Assembly: GCA_044347745.1 (NCBI GenBank)
Contig: JBIKUD010000001.1
Span: forward strand, 72,728-136,727
Direction of reading: 5' to 3'
Origin: JAIBBV01 sp044347745
Lineage (GTDB): Bacteria > Bdellovibrionota_C > UBA2361 > JAFLCA01
DNA: 64,000 bases
Of this stretch, positions 1-9,611 are shown piece after piece. A model generated the notes under the pieces. That model was not told the origin of the DNA. It saw nothing but the letters and a program-made list of their open reading frames with translations, and made no database searches. The number at the start of each line of letters is the position of its first letter. Positions within the stretch are counted from its first letter, which is position 1. Made by a program: the position numbers and the translations under genes.

Positions 1-2
1 AA

Positions 3-2537
3 ATCGGCGTTCGCGCAACTGCATTCGATAAAGACAACGTTGCTATCGGAACCGCTGTTTCTGACCTAGACGGTGCATATCGCATAGATCTTCTCTCAGG
101 CGCGGCTGCACTGCGAGTAGAGTTCACTCAACTTCCAGCCACATTATTCTCAGGTCCAGGTGGATCGAGCTCGGTAACCACTGTTGCTTTCTCCGCCCCT
201 TCAAATTGCGGACTCAATTTGGGCATAGCGACACCAGCTCAATATTGTGAAGAAAATCCAAAAATTGCTGTTCCGACCTATACGAATGGCGATCCGCTAG
301 ATACTACTCCGTTCCAATATGTGTCCGGAAATGGAAAATCGCTTTCTGAGTTCCCGTATAACGCATCGGGCACAGTAGCAACCGGCACAACCCCAGATGT
401 TTTGGCTATTAATAGTCAGACAGGTCCTACTTGGGGATTGGCTTATCAGCGTTCAACAAAGAGCCTATTTGCTTCGGCATTCATGAAGCGTCATTCAGGT
501 TTTGGACCTGGTGGAACTGGAGCGATTTACAAAGTTGATCGCAGCGATCTGAATAATCCTGTAGTGAGCATGTTCGTAGACTTGCAGGCTTTGGGAATTG
601 ACACCGGCACCGACCCTCATGCTGGGTTAACTGGCAATGCTCGTGTGCCAAACTATGATGATGCCTCGTTTGCACAAGTTGGCAAAATTAGTCTTGGTGA
701 CATGGACATTTCTCGAGACGAGAAGACCCTCTATGTCATGAACCTTAAAGATAAGACCCTTTATTCAATTTTTATCGACAACCCAGCTCGTGTTCCTACT
801 GCAGCTGATGTGACGGCGTATCCTGTTCCGAACCCTGGCTGTTCGAACGGTGATTATGCGGCATTTGCAGTGAAGGTGCATGACGCTGTTTATGTTGGCG
901 TGAATTGTACGGCTGAAACTTCTCAGAACCAGGCTGATTTAAGGGCGTATATCCTTAGATTAGATGGAAATACGTTCCAAGAAGCTTTCCAAATGCCACT
1001 TGATTACACCAAGGGCTATGGAATTCATCCAGCTTTCGCTCCAATCCCAGATCCTGGTTACAACTGGAAGCCATGGGCTCGTAATTTGGATGATATGTTC
1101 CCATCGTTTCCAAACTTCGCGTTCCTTATATATCCAATGCCTCTAGTATCGAATATTGAGTTCGATAATGACGGCGCTATCGTATTTAATATTATGGATT
1201 TGCTGGGACATCGCGTAGGACCATTTAACGCGATTGGTTCACAATATCCAGATAGCTTGGTAAATGGACCAAGTGCTGGTGATATCCTTCGTTTGTGCCA
1301 AGTTGGTTCAAATATCTGGCAGCTTGAAAACAACGGCGCTTGCCCAACAGTAGTTTCGGCTGGTGGTGTTGGAAACAATCAAGGCCCAGGCGGTGGCGAG
1401 TTCTATAATGAAGATCGCTGGATCATCAATCATGGTGGGCCAGTAGATGTTCACCAAGAAACTGCAACTGGTGCAGCTGTTATCCGTCCGGGTAGCTCTG
1501 AGAACAAGTCGATCTACTACGACCTATACGAAGTAGAAGATGGCGGCTTAAAGACCATGAGCAATATTGATGGTACCCAAGTTGATACATATCAGGTGTA
1601 TACCTCAGATATGATCGGAACCTTCGGTAAGGCTGCCGGTCTTGGTGACCTTGAGCTTATCTGCGATGAGGCCCCTGTGCAGATTGGTAATCGCGTATGG
1701 TTAGACGTCAACGGTAATGGTCGCCAAGATGCTGATGAGCCTGGTATCGCCGGTGTGACAGTGAACCTCTACGATGCGACTGGTCTTGTGCTGATCGCTT
1801 CTAAGGTAACTGGCGCTGATGGTAGCTATTACTTCGGTAAAGCAGATGGTTTGCTTGCAAATTCGTCGTACCGAGTACGTTTAGATAACGCAGCAAATTA
1901 TGCATCAGGTGGCCCATTGGCTGGCTTGGTCTTGTCGCCAGCAAATGTATCAGATGATCAAATTGACTCTGATGCTCTTCTTGATGTGTTCGCTACTATT
2001 AACCTGACCACTGGCGCAGCGGGTGATAACAATCACACCTACGACATAGGGTTTGCACAACTTCGATGCGAAGAAGTAGACCTTAAGTCAGTTAATGCAG
2101 CAATCGACGGTAGTGCAAATTCATTGTCCAAGCTCGTAAAGACTGGATTAAAAGAGCGTGCAAAACTTGCCAAGAAGTTTGGTGCGAAGAAGTGTAAGCC
2201 ACTTTCGAGCGCCAAGCAGAAAGACCTCCTGAAACTTGCAAATGCGCAATACCAGGAAGTATGGACCTTGGCTTGGTCGTATGGCATCAAGACGAATGTG
2301 TGTGAGTCGTTGTTGTCGGTATGTATTAGTAGTGACATTTCCTCGACCATCAACACTATGGTTTCAGGCACTGCTAACTTGAAGGCTGCCGTAAATAGCG
2401 CCTTAAGTGGTGGAAGCTGTAAGGCAACTTCTTCAACTAAGAAGAAATTGCTGAAGCAAGCTCAGACAATTGCGGCAACTTCTGATGCTGCAATTTCTCA
2501 GCTTCAAAGCTTGAATCCACTCGTGACCTGTCAATAA
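3..2537 (+). CDS. SdrD-like secreted/surface protein, 5' end outside window
   Basis: The reading frame is open from base 3 to the stop, so the N-terminus lies outside the window; 844 residues are visible. Residues 1 to about 70 look like the end of an SdrD B-like (Cna-B type) beta domain. About 75-555 is a Gly/Asp/Asn-rich beta region with propeller-like character and scattered cysteines. A second SdrD B-like domain (about 558-685) opens with IGNRVWLDVNGNGRQDADEP, the usual Ca-binding DxNxNGxxDxxE signature. The last 155 residues are a Lys/Ala/Ser-rich helical region with several cysteines. No LPxTG motif or C-terminal membrane segment is visible. Likely an exported adhesin or matrix protein; the precise role is unknown. 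Followed closely by a strong terminator. Confidence 0.75.
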   Translation: MGVRATAFDKDNVAIGTAVSDLDGAYRIDLLSGAAALRVEFTQLPATLFSGPGGSSSVTTVAFSAPSNCGLNLGIATPAQYCEENPKIAVPTYTNGDPLDTTPFQYVSGNGKSLSEFPYNASGTVATGTTPDVLAINSQTGPTWGLAYQRSTKSLFASAFMKRHSGFGPGGTGAIYKVDRSDLNNPVVSMFVDLQALGIDTGTDPHAGLTGNARVPNYDDASFAQVGKISLGDMDISRDEKTLYVMNLKDKTLYSIFIDNPARVPTAADVTAYPVPNPGCSNGDYAAFAVKVHDAVYVGVNCTAETSQNQADLRAYILRLDGNTFQEAFQMPLDYTKGYGIHPAFAPIPDPGYNWKPWARNLDDMFPSFPNFAFLIYPMPLVSNIEFDNDGAIVFNIMDLLGHRVGPFNAIGSQYPDSLVNGPSAGDILRLCQVGSNIWQLENNGACPTVVSAGGVGNNQGPGGGEFYNEDRWIINHGGPVDVHQETATGAAVIRPGSSENKSIYYDLYEVEDGGLKTMSNIDGTQVDTYQVYTSDMIGTFGKAAGLGDLELICDEAPVQIGNRVWLDVNGNGRQDADEPGIAGVTVNLYDATGLVLIASKVTGADGSYYFGKADGLLANSSYRVRLDNAANYASGGPLAGLVLSPANVSDDQIDSDALLDVFATINLTTGAAGDNNHTYDIGFAQLRCEEVDLKSVNAAIDGSANSLSKLVKTGLKERAKLAKKFGAKKCKPLSSAKQKDLLKLANAQYQEVWTLAWSYGIKTNVCESLLSVCISSDISSTINTMVSGTANLKAAVNSALSGGSCKATSSTKKKLLKQAQTIAATSDAAISQLQSLNPLVTCQ

Positions 2538-2840
2538 GACAGCCGCCACGGCAACAAGCTGGGGGGCAAGAAGCATACACTGCTTCTTGCCCCCCCAGCC
2601 TTTTTGAGGGAGACGCTCATCCCCAGCTTTAAAAGACCGGGCGCATGCTGCGCACTCTGCAAATTGTAGTAATATTGTTGGCAACTTATTGAATTGCTTC
2701 AATTAATTTGCTATGCAAAAAAGTGATACCGAGCCTCTATGCGCTGAATCTTATGCATAGGGGCAAAAGGCTTGCCGTAAGGGAAGCTGAGAGATTTAAC
2801 ATCCGAGATGAGAGAACTTAAGTTGGAGAGCGAGTAAACA
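2538..2840. other. Intergenic region before prepilin peptidase
   Basis: 303 bp. Apart from the terminator at 2558-2605 I see no gene. The segment 2745-2820 contains short imperfect inverted repeats (a Tyr-less CTATGCG/GCATAG pair near 2738-2760) and probably carries the promoter and leader of the next gene, but no convincing promoter boxes or known riboswitch consensus. Confidence 0.5.
2558..2605 (+). terminator. Strong rho-independent terminator of the SdrD-like gene
   Basis: An 18-bp GC-rich stem (2558-2575 with 2581-2599, one bulged C) closes a 5-nt TACAC loop and is followed by CTTTTT. It lies 20 bp after the stop codon. Confidence 0.9.
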
Positions 2841-3728
2841 ATGGCTATTTGTGTACTAATTCTTGGCGCCATTATTGGAAGTTTTTTAAGCGTTTGTATT
2901 TATAGAATTCCCTATGGCCGGGTTCCAGAAACTTTGGATGGAGCTGAATCTACGGTAGATCAGGAAGCTGCCCAAAAAAAAGCAGACTCACAGAACCAGC
3001 AAGTTCTCACGGTCAATTCTCCTAGCCGCTCTTTCTGCCCAGCTTGCAAAAAACAATTACATTGGTATCACAATGTGCCAGTGCTTAGTTGGATATGTTT
3101 GTTTGGAAAATGTGCATTCTGCAAAGCGCCCATTTCAGGGCGTTATCCTTTGGTTGAATGCCTGAGTGCTCTTTTTGCGTACCTGTCATGGGTGCAATTT
3201 GGTGCCACCCCCACCGCTGCGCTTATTTACCTATTTTGCGCGACGCTAATAGTTATCAGTTTTATCGATTACGATTATTTTATTATTCCTAATGTAATTT
3301 CTATACCAGGCACGATTATTGGTTTTGCCATTGCAGTTACCAACCATTTTACGGGCATCTTTGTCGCTCCTGTGGTGCCAGACATTATGTCAGCTATTTG
3401 GGGAGTCCTTGCTGGAGCTGGATTTCTTTATTTTGTTTCTGAAGTGTATCTGCGACTCCGAAAGAAAGAAGGCCTTGGTATGGGAGACGTAAAATTACTT
3501 GCGATGACTGGGGTTTTATTCGGCGTACCCGGAGCATTATACACCATATTTCTCGGCTCTTTATTGGGCTCGGTTATAGGCATTCTCCTTATTGTCTTGT
3601 TTGGGCGTCGTATGTCGCAACAGTTGCCATTTGGCCCATACCTGGCGCTCGGCACTATCCTCTATTTGTTTATGGGACCTGAGCGCATCGCAGAATTTTT
3701 TGCAACGTTAATGGGCCTACGCGCGTAG
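2841..3728 (+). CDS. pilD: Prepilin peptidase / N-methyltransferase
   Basis: 295 residues, an inner-membrane bifunctional enzyme that cleaves the leader of type IV prepilins and type II pseudopilins and methylates the new N-terminus. Seen: the conserved start (GSFLSVCIYRIPYGR), the zinc-binding tetracysteine region (CPAC...CAFC, about residues 68-98, followed by SGRYPLVE), multiple membrane helices, and both catalytic aspartates of the aspartic protease domain, in FIDYDYFIIPN and GLGMGDVKL. Unusually, about 35 hydrophilic residues (Gln/Ala/Asp-rich) are inserted between the first helix and the cysteine region. Its substrates are probably the pilus/secretion system that also uses the ATPase at 58.6 kb. 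GGAG about 12 bp upstream serves as a plausible RBS. Confidence 0.93.
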   Translation: MAICVLILGAIIGSFLSVCIYRIPYGRVPETLDGAESTVDQEAAQKKADSQNQQVLTVNSPSRSFCPACKKQLHWYHNVPVLSWICLFGKCAFCKAPISGRYPLVECLSALFAYLSWVQFGATPTAALIYLFCATLIVISFIDYDYFIIPNVISIPGTIIGFAIAVTNHFTGIFVAPVVPDIMSAIWGVLAGAGFLYFVSEVYLRLRKKEGLGMGDVKLLAMTGVLFGVPGALYTIFLGSLLGSVIGILLIVLFGRRMSQQLPFGPYLALGTILYLFMGPERIAEFFATLMGLRA

Positions 3729-3767
3729 TGTGCTGCTTTGAGTGTTAGTTTTTAGGTAGTGAATTGT

Positions 3768-4751
3768 ATGCACGGAAATCGCAACCATTTTTCGCATATC
3801 GTTGCATCGAGCACGGTTATGCAAGAGGTGTTTGATACCGTTATGCGATTGGCTCCCTTTAGCACCACAGTGCTGATTACGGGGGAGTCCGGCACCGGTA
3901 AAGAGCTACTTGCTAGGGCGATTCACGAAAATTCCCCCCGGAAAGACAACTCTTTTGTCGCGATAAATTGTGGAGCGATTCCAGAATATCTTATGGAGTC
4001 AGAACTTTTCGGCCACAAAAAGGGCGCATTTACCGATGCAACCCGCGACAAAAAGGGCTTATTTGAAGAAGCTAGTGGTGGAACAATTTTCTTAGATGAA
4101 ATTGGCGAAATGCCGCTGCATTTGCAGGTCAAACTACTTCGGGCGCTGCAAGAACAACAGATTAGGCGTGTTGGGGACGAAGAGCTTATTGGGATTGATG
4201 TCCGAGTTGTTGCCGCTACTTTACGTGATTTAGAGGAAGATGTTGAAACGGGGCGGTTTCGAGATGACCTCTACTATAGGCTTAATGTGGTCTCATTACA
4301 TTTACCGCCACTAAGAGAACGTCGCGAAGATATTCCAGTATTGGTTGAATTTTTGTTAAAAAAACACTCAAAGAAGTTGGGACTGCCTCAAAAAACTCTT
4401 TCAAGCGAGGCTGAGACCTGCATTCGTGAGCATTATTGGAAAGGCAATGTGCGTGAGCTTGAGAATTGCCTTGAACGTGCACTCGTGTTGAGTGAAGAAG
4501 CTCAAATTCAGGTGGCCGACTTGCCAGAAGCCGTGCGTGGGGCTCAAGGAAACCGGTCCAGCGAGTCGCCGGTGGATCTTTCAATCGCTGACACCAACCT
4601 TTCGATAAAACACCATACACGCTCGCTTGAAATCGCGTTAATTAATAAAGCCCTTAAAAAAACCAACGGAAATCGCACTCATGCGGCTAAAGTGCTCGAA
4701 ATTAGCCACCGTGCGCTTTTGTATAAATTGAAAGAGTACGGATTAACCTAG
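3768..4751 (+). CDS. Sigma-54-dependent transcriptional activator without receiver domain
   Basis: About 327 residues, PspF-like architecture: AAA+ ATPase directly at the N-terminus and a Fis-type helix-turn-helix at the C-terminus (NGNRTHAAKVLEISHRALLY). Seen: Walker A GESGTGKE, the sigma-54 contact loop as GAFTDA rather than the standard GAFTGA, Walker B GTIFLDEIGEMP, arginine-finger region and a GNVRELEN segment. Lacking a receiver or GAF domain, it must be controlled by another protein or by abundance. The frame could begin at GTG 3759, but the AGG at 3754-3756 is properly spaced only for ATG 3768. It follows pilD by 39 bp, suggesting control of pilus or secretion genes, though this is inference. 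Confidence 0.88.
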   Translation: MHGNRNHFSHIVASSTVMQEVFDTVMRLAPFSTTVLITGESGTGKELLARAIHENSPRKDNSFVAINCGAIPEYLMESELFGHKKGAFTDATRDKKGLFEEASGGTIFLDEIGEMPLHLQVKLLRALQEQQIRRVGDEELIGIDVRVVAATLRDLEEDVETGRFRDDLYYRLNVVSLHLPPLRERREDIPVLVEFLLKKHSKKLGLPQKTLSSEAETCIREHYWKGNVRELENCLERALVLSEEAQIQVADLPEAVRGAQGNRSSESPVDLSIADTNLSIKHHTRSLEIALINKALKKTNGNRTHAAKVLEISHRALLYKLKEYGLT

Positions 4752-4888
4752 GCGCAACCCAGCCCATTCTTCGGCTCGCTTGAGGAAAAATAAACTCCTC
4801 CTCATTGTGCTCGCCGAGCTCATTCTGAGTAGTGCAGTCCAAATCTTTAAAACATGGCAGGTATTTGCATTAAACAGACTCTTCATGG

Positions 4889-6712
4889 CTAAGATATACC
4901 CAGTAGCTGCAATGCTATAGTTGGCTGCAATTTAGTTGCTTGAGCAAAAATGGCCGTTTGCATATCACCTAAAATAGCCAGCCTAGTGCTCTGCGCAATG
5001 CCCTCAGCCACATCAATATCTGTAATTTTGGAACGTGCCTCGGTAAGAGTTAGTGCTTTAGCCTCTGTAACTCTACTTGCTGATTCAAGCCGGCTTAGCC
5101 CCGCACCAAGGCCGGCCCTAGCGAGTGCCAGATTCTTTTCATTCATTTTAAAACTATCAAGCGCCACTTGCGCACCGCGGGCGGTAGAAATATCCAAATC
5201 AGATAATCCGCGAATTGCGGCATCCAGGGCCAAAACACCATTGGCGATTACTCCACTAGCACCCGTACCAGTACCGATGCCTAAGTTTGTTTGCCTGCGC
5301 GCATCAATAGCAAAAGTGCCGCTGCCTGAAGTTGCAATTAGTGTTTGTCCATCGCCACTTACAGTTTGAATTGTATTAATCGAGAATCCGCCTAGCCCAC
5401 CGCTAGTTAGCTGAGTAATACCACCGCTAGAGTACTTAAATGCTTGATTTACGCCTGCTGCATTTTCACCTGTTAAATTTCCAGCAGTTATAAAGGTAAA
5501 ACTACTACCAAAATCGGTAGCCCAGAATTTTTGTATAGCTACAGTTGAATTGGTTAAATTTTGTCTAGTGGTACCATTTGAAGAAATTAAATTGGCTATT
5601 CCTCCAGGATTTACCCCACCGACATTGGCGTTGGTGATGTAATACATGGTGGCGCTATTCGAGACTGCGAGGTTGTCGGTAGTCCCCGGCGCCTCCGTAA
5701 GTACCGACTCAGTGAGATTAACCGTTGTATCGTATACTACAATATCACTACCCCACCCCTGGCTCTCGCCTCGTACTGCCAAATAATTTCCATTAGGTGA
5801 GAGTACTATTGCTATGAGACTATCACTGTCATACGGATTGCCAACTGAATCGCCCTTCACTACACCAGTCAATAGATTAACGACAAACAAATGATCCCAT
5901 CCGTCGCTCACCCCGAGATGTTCGCCATCCTCCCCCCAAGTGGACATGCTCATGCCTGCGGCACGGGAACCGTCGGCACTTACGGCAACCTGCTGTATCG
6001 GCTCATCTGCTTGAAGCAGCAAAGTAGTTTGTCCAGTTATACGATCATACTTGTACAGCTCATTTCCATCTGTCGCATACACCACAATCGAACCACTCGC
6101 ATCAGTCTCAAACGGCTTCACGGAGGTTGAATATATGTCATCCGACAGCTCGACTTGTAGGCCGGTCAACATATCCTTTTGATATAAATATCCAGTTGCT
6201 GTTGAATACGTCATATAGCGCCCATCAGCCGACATTCTGGTAAGACCACCTGTAGCTGTATTTAACTGAGAGACACTCGAGCTACTCGGCGCACCATTCA
6301 AAATTTGAGTATTATTAAATCGGGTTGCACCCTTTAGACGTGTTAGCTCACTACTTAATTGATTAAACTCAGTAGCTAAAGCGGAACGCTGGGTAGATGA
6401 CAGGGACCCAGAGGCTGACTGCGCAGCTAGCTCTTGCATTCTTGCCATTATATCTGCACCGCTAGACAGAGTACCCTCAGCCGTTTGCAGATACGAAATT
6501 CCGTCGTTGATATTCATTCTCGCGCGATTCGCTACGCGCGCGCTTACGCCCAGTCCACTTGCAACCGCTTGCCCAGCAGAATCAACTCCGGGGCGATTAA
6601 TGCGCATACCGCTTGAGAGTTGATCGTACACATTACCAAGTTGATTTTGGGTTTTATTGGCGAGACCACCCAATTTGAGGGCAAGGCTTTGAGAATTGAA
6701 GCTAATTGGCAT
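4889..6712 (-). CDS. fliC: Flagellin with a beta-propeller-like central domain
   Basis: 607 residues. Residues 1 to about 145 are a typical flagellin D0/D1 N-terminus (MPISFNSQSLALKLGGLAN, then SSGMRINRPGVDSAGQAVA, NDGISYLQTAEGTL, MQELAAQSASG). The last ~125 residues are the matching C-terminal D1/D0 (ARGAQVALDSF, AGLGAGLSRLESA, ITDIDVAEG, ending LQLLGIS). In between, about 330 residues replace the usual variable domain and contain repeated blade-like motifs (RMSADGRYMTYS, AVSADGSRAAG, VLSPNGNYLAV, TVSGDGQTLIA) like TolB/WD40 propellers. Start 6712 is chosen because GGAGG lies 6 nt upstream; a longer frame to 6730 lacks this. Flagellin is exported by the flagellar type III apparatus and forms the filament; the propeller would be surface-exposed. 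Confidence 0.88.
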   Translation of the reverse strand: MPISFNSQSLALKLGGLANKTQNQLGNVYDQLSSGMRINRPGVDSAGQAVASGLGVSARVANRARMNINDGISYLQTAEGTLSSGADIMARMQELAAQSASGSLSSTQRSALATEFNQLSSELTRLKGATRFNNTQILNGAPSSSSVSQLNTATGGLTRMSADGRYMTYSTATGYLYQKDMLTGLQVELSDDIYSTSVKPFETDASGSIVVYATDGNELYKYDRITGQTTLLLQADEPIQQVAVSADGSRAAGMSMSTWGEDGEHLGVSDGWDHLFVVNLLTGVVKGDSVGNPYDSDSLIAIVLSPNGNYLAVRGESQGWGSDIVVYDTTVNLTESVLTEAPGTTDNLAVSNSATMYYITNANVGGVNPGGIANLISSNGTTRQNLTNSTVAIQKFWATDFGSSFTFITAGNLTGENAAGVNQAFKYSSGGITQLTSGGLGGFSINTIQTVSGDGQTLIATSGSGTFAIDARRQTNLGIGTGTGASGVIANGVLALDAAIRGLSDLDISTARGAQVALDSFKMNEKNLALARAGLGAGLSRLESASRVTEAKALTLTEARSKITDIDVAEGIAQSTRLAILGDMQTAIFAQATKLQPTIALQLLGIS

Positions 6713-7044
6713 GGCTGGCCTCCAGCGCAATTCGCTGTACCCAGCTTAAGCTGAGTGGCCGACCGATTGGTAATCCATACCAAATCATAAGAAAATTACA
6801 TCCTTGTAACTGTTCCTTAGCTACTTCGGTTCGAAAATGCGCTTTGCTTAGAATTGGGGGCTAATTTCAGCCCGACGACGGCTCGCACTACGAGTATTTC
6901 GTATTTATTCTCCGGATTGGCGGAGCAGATTTAGAATGTGCCCCTGATTGCTGGCACCGCGCACGGCAGAAGCCACTTGGGAAATCATTAGATTTGGGTA
7001 ATACTCTCTATCGTCATTTGCTTTTCGCTTGGTGGGCTCTGTCT
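6713..7044. other. Divergent intergenic region between flagellin and DUF4124 gene
   Basis: 332 bp between divergent genes, expected to contain two promoters. Only the dyad at 6767-6783 stands out; no recognisable promoter box is convincing. Confidence 0.4.
6767..6783. promoter_or_regulatory. Perfect inverted repeat upstream of flagellin
   Basis: TTGGTA ATCCA TACCAA, a 6-bp perfect dyad with 5-bp spacer, lies 55 bp upstream of the flagellin start. It may be an operator; no clear sigma-28 or sigma-54 promoter boxes were found nearby. Confidence 0.3.
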
Positions 7045-7629
7045 ATGTCTCAACGCGCACTTATCGCCTCCGCTTTGTGGTTGGCCTTCATACAAGCCGC
7101 CAGCGCTGACTCTATCTATAAATCTACCGATAAAGATGGCCGAGTTCGATATTCCACAAGAGCCCCAAGCGTCGACGCTAAACCGGCCGATTTGCCAAAG
7201 ATAATGCGTGGAGAAGTTAAACTAGTCGACCAAAAATTAGTCACCTGCGAAAAACACGGTGGCGTAAACTGCCAGGCCGGCGCTGATAGTGATGGCTCAG
7301 TAATTTGTTTGGACGGTTACCGGGATGCTTCCGCCAGGTTTCGTTTCACCTGTAGTTCTCCTAAGTTGGAAGTAACTGATGTGTCCGAGTTGGACGTCGA
7401 CGGTGGATTTACCGTTTTTGTGCGGAATACCAAATCTGTGGATGCGTTGCTGCCAGTGATTAGTTTTAAGCAAAAAGCGGGGGCTGAAATTAAGTTAAAG
7501 GGTCCCGACAAGATAGCAGCGTTTGCGGTCGCTGAGTTCCAATTTAAGCCTGATAGTCCAGAAAAGCTTATTCCGAGGCCGACCTTCGCTGAAATTGTGT
7601 TGGCTTGTAAAAATTGCCCAACTAATTGA
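7045..7629 (+). CDS. DUF4124 domain exported protein
   Basis: 194 residues. The start ATG 7045 is preferred over an upstream TTG at 6994 because it gives a clean signal peptide (MSQRALIASALWLAFIQAAS, cleavage after ASA) and has GGTGGG 8 nt upstream. The mature N-terminus (DSIYKSTDKDGRVRYSTRAP) matches the DUF4124 pattern of a short beta motif found in many proteobacterial periplasmic proteins. The rest has four cysteines (CEKHGGVNC, C in VICLDGY, CSS) plus a C-terminal CKNC, suggesting disulfides. Function unknown; periplasmic by inference. Confidence 0.65.
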   Translation: MSQRALIASALWLAFIQAASADSIYKSTDKDGRVRYSTRAPSVDAKPADLPKIMRGEVKLVDQKLVTCEKHGGVNCQAGADSDGSVICLDGYRDASARFRFTCSSPKLEVTDVSELDVDGGFTVFVRNTKSVDALLPVISFKQKAGAEIKLKGPDKIAAFAVAEFQFKPDSPEKLIPRPTFAEIVLACKNCPTN

Positions 7630-7877
7630 TGTTGCTTGTTATTATTCTTGGCCTTGAGCCTCGTTTTTAATCGGTGGCGCTACAGAGCTCTGTTGCTAAG
7701 GGCAGTAAGCGGTATGCCATGATTTTATTAAAATGCGCTAGTAACTAATTGAAAATATTGATAATTCCAGACTTCTCCGTAATGTAGTATACTAAGAAGA
7801 TGGCAGGTACACTGCCTATTGCCGCATTCGTATAAGCGGAACGCCGACAAAAACAACGGTGGGAGAGAAGGGAAGCA

Positions 7878-9518
7878 ATGTTACGGCGTGCCAGTATTGA
7901 TAAATTAATTCCGGTGCTTAAGCAGGCCTGTCGTCGGGTAAAGCGCATGCGAGTGCCTGGCTTTCCGGGCGTGTATTACTCCTCCCTATTATTGCGAGAT
8001 GTGAACTGGTTTAACACTTGGGCCAGCGCGGGCTCTATGTACCGTAAACGCTCGGATCACACTCGTAATGTCTACTGCGATATTCGGGTTGGTAAATACG
8101 GTTATGATCAGGTGTCAGATGGAGGCTTAAACGATAACGACGAGGAGAAAGATTCCGTCAATTTAGTCACCATGCCTATCGATGACAGAAATTTAGAGGG
8201 TCTACGTCTGGCCTTATGGAGACTTTCCGAGACGAGATTTAGAGAGGCCCTCACCGACTACACCGAAAAAGAATCAAGAGCAATCTCGACCCCTGATCCT
8301 CATAGTAAGTTTAAAGCTTTTTCAAAGCTACGCCCACTCACGGTTATTAAATATGCAACGCCCGAAATGATAGACGAAGAGCGTTGGGTGAAATTTTGCA
8401 AACAGGCATCGAAATGGATGTCAGAGTTGCCGCAAGTGAGCGGTTCTTGGGTAGAATTTGATGTAACTCAAGAAACAAAAATTTTCGTCAGTAGTGAGCG
8501 CCGTACTATCGTTCAGCATGTGCAGGTATTTTCTCTTTCAGCCAGCATTCGCAAATTGACGAGCGACGGGCATAACCTCGAACAAGAAATAGTTCTAAAC
8601 TGCGGGACTCAGGCTGAGCTGCCTGATATGCGCAAATTTAAAAAGATGATGCGTAAAAAACATGCGCAGCTTTTAAAGCTCATTCGAGCTAAAAATATTC
8701 ACGCTTTTTCTGGGCCCGTCCTCTTATATCCTGGTCCCGCTGGCCTTTTATTTCATGAAGCCGTTGGGCATCGCCTTGAAGGCAGTCGCCTGCTTGCCAC
8801 TGGTGAAGGCCAAACCTTTAAAGATCAAATTGGAAAGCGCATCTTAAATTTGGATATTACCATTCGAGATAATCCGAAGTTGCGTAAGTTTGCAGGGGTG
8901 CGTTGTATCGGAGCATATGAGTATGACGATGAAGGCACTCCAAGTAAAAATGCTGAACTTATTAAACAGGGAACCCTGCAAGATTTTCTCTCTACGCGTT
9001 CTCAATGTGTGCCGAAAAACTTTGAACCAAACGGACATGCGCGCAATAAAAAGTTTCAAAGACCAATAAGCCGCATGGGCGTCACCATTATTGAAAGCAA
9101 AAAGATGGTGCGCATGGATTTGATGAAAGAAATGCTTTTGCAGCAAATTCGTAAACAGAAAAAGCCATTCGGTATGATTGTCTACGAAACATCAGGCGGT
9201 GAAACTGAAACTCAAAGTTACGACTTCCAGGCTTTTTCCGGGGAGATTTCTTTTGCTACCTTGGTATACCCTGATGGTAAAGAAGTGGTGGTCAGAGGAG
9301 TCAATTTTGTGGGTACTCCCCTTCAGGCACTAAATAATATCGTTGCCGTAGGCGGCTACTTGGAAGTGGATAATGCCTTTTGCGGTGCTGAATCTGGGTT
9401 TATTCCGGTTACCACCATTTCCCCCGCCGCGCTTTTAAGTAATCTTGAGCTTCAAGCAAAAGATGAAGAACTTGTGGCACAGAATATTTTGCCAAGACCG
9501 AAACGGAGTGCAAGCTGA
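7878..9518 (+). CDS. tldD: TldD/PmbA family metalloprotease
   Basis: 546 residues, the TldD side of the TldD/TldE zinc protease family. Seen: the HExxxH zinc motif as HEAVGH (H293-H298), followed by EGSRL and later a GAYEYDDEGTP segment and the C-terminal GGYLEVDNAFCGAESG region typical of the family. The N-terminal third is poorly conserved and basic. Characterised relatives degrade partially unfolded peptides and process ribosomally made peptides (for example microcin B17). A partner TldE/PmbA gene is not in the window. GGGAAG lies 4-9 nt upstream of the ATG. Distant paralogues of this family lack the zinc motif; here it is intact. Confidence 0.82.
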   Translation: MLRRASIDKLIPVLKQACRRVKRMRVPGFPGVYYSSLLLRDVNWFNTWASAGSMYRKRSDHTRNVYCDIRVGKYGYDQVSDGGLNDNDEEKDSVNLVTMPIDDRNLEGLRLALWRLSETRFREALTDYTEKESRAISTPDPHSKFKAFSKLRPLTVIKYATPEMIDEERWVKFCKQASKWMSELPQVSGSWVEFDVTQETKIFVSSERRTIVQHVQVFSLSASIRKLTSDGHNLEQEIVLNCGTQAELPDMRKFKKMMRKKHAQLLKLIRAKNIHAFSGPVLLYPGPAGLLFHEAVGHRLEGSRLLATGEGQTFKDQIGKRILNLDITIRDNPKLRKFAGVRCIGAYEYDDEGTPSKNAELIKQGTLQDFLSTRSQCVPKNFEPNGHARNKKFQRPISRMGVTIIESKKMVRMDLMKEMLLQQIRKQKKPFGMIVYETSGGETETQSYDFQAFSGEISFATLVYPDGKEVVVRGVNFVGTPLQALNNIVAVGGYLEVDNAFCGAESGFIPVTTISPAALLSNLELQAKDEELVAQNILPRPKRSAS

Positions 9519-9611
9519 GTTTAGTTTTGTAATACGGCGGATCTGAATCCTGCTTCCGTCGCCGTTGGGCCGTTCCTGCCCCAGAAACCTGTTTCCCAGA
9601 TCCTGCCCCAG

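Noticed and set aside
2738..2820. Possible c-di-GMP (GEMM) or other riboswitch before pilD
   Set aside because: Short GC patches only loosely resemble the consensus; the required conserved loops and stems are not all present.
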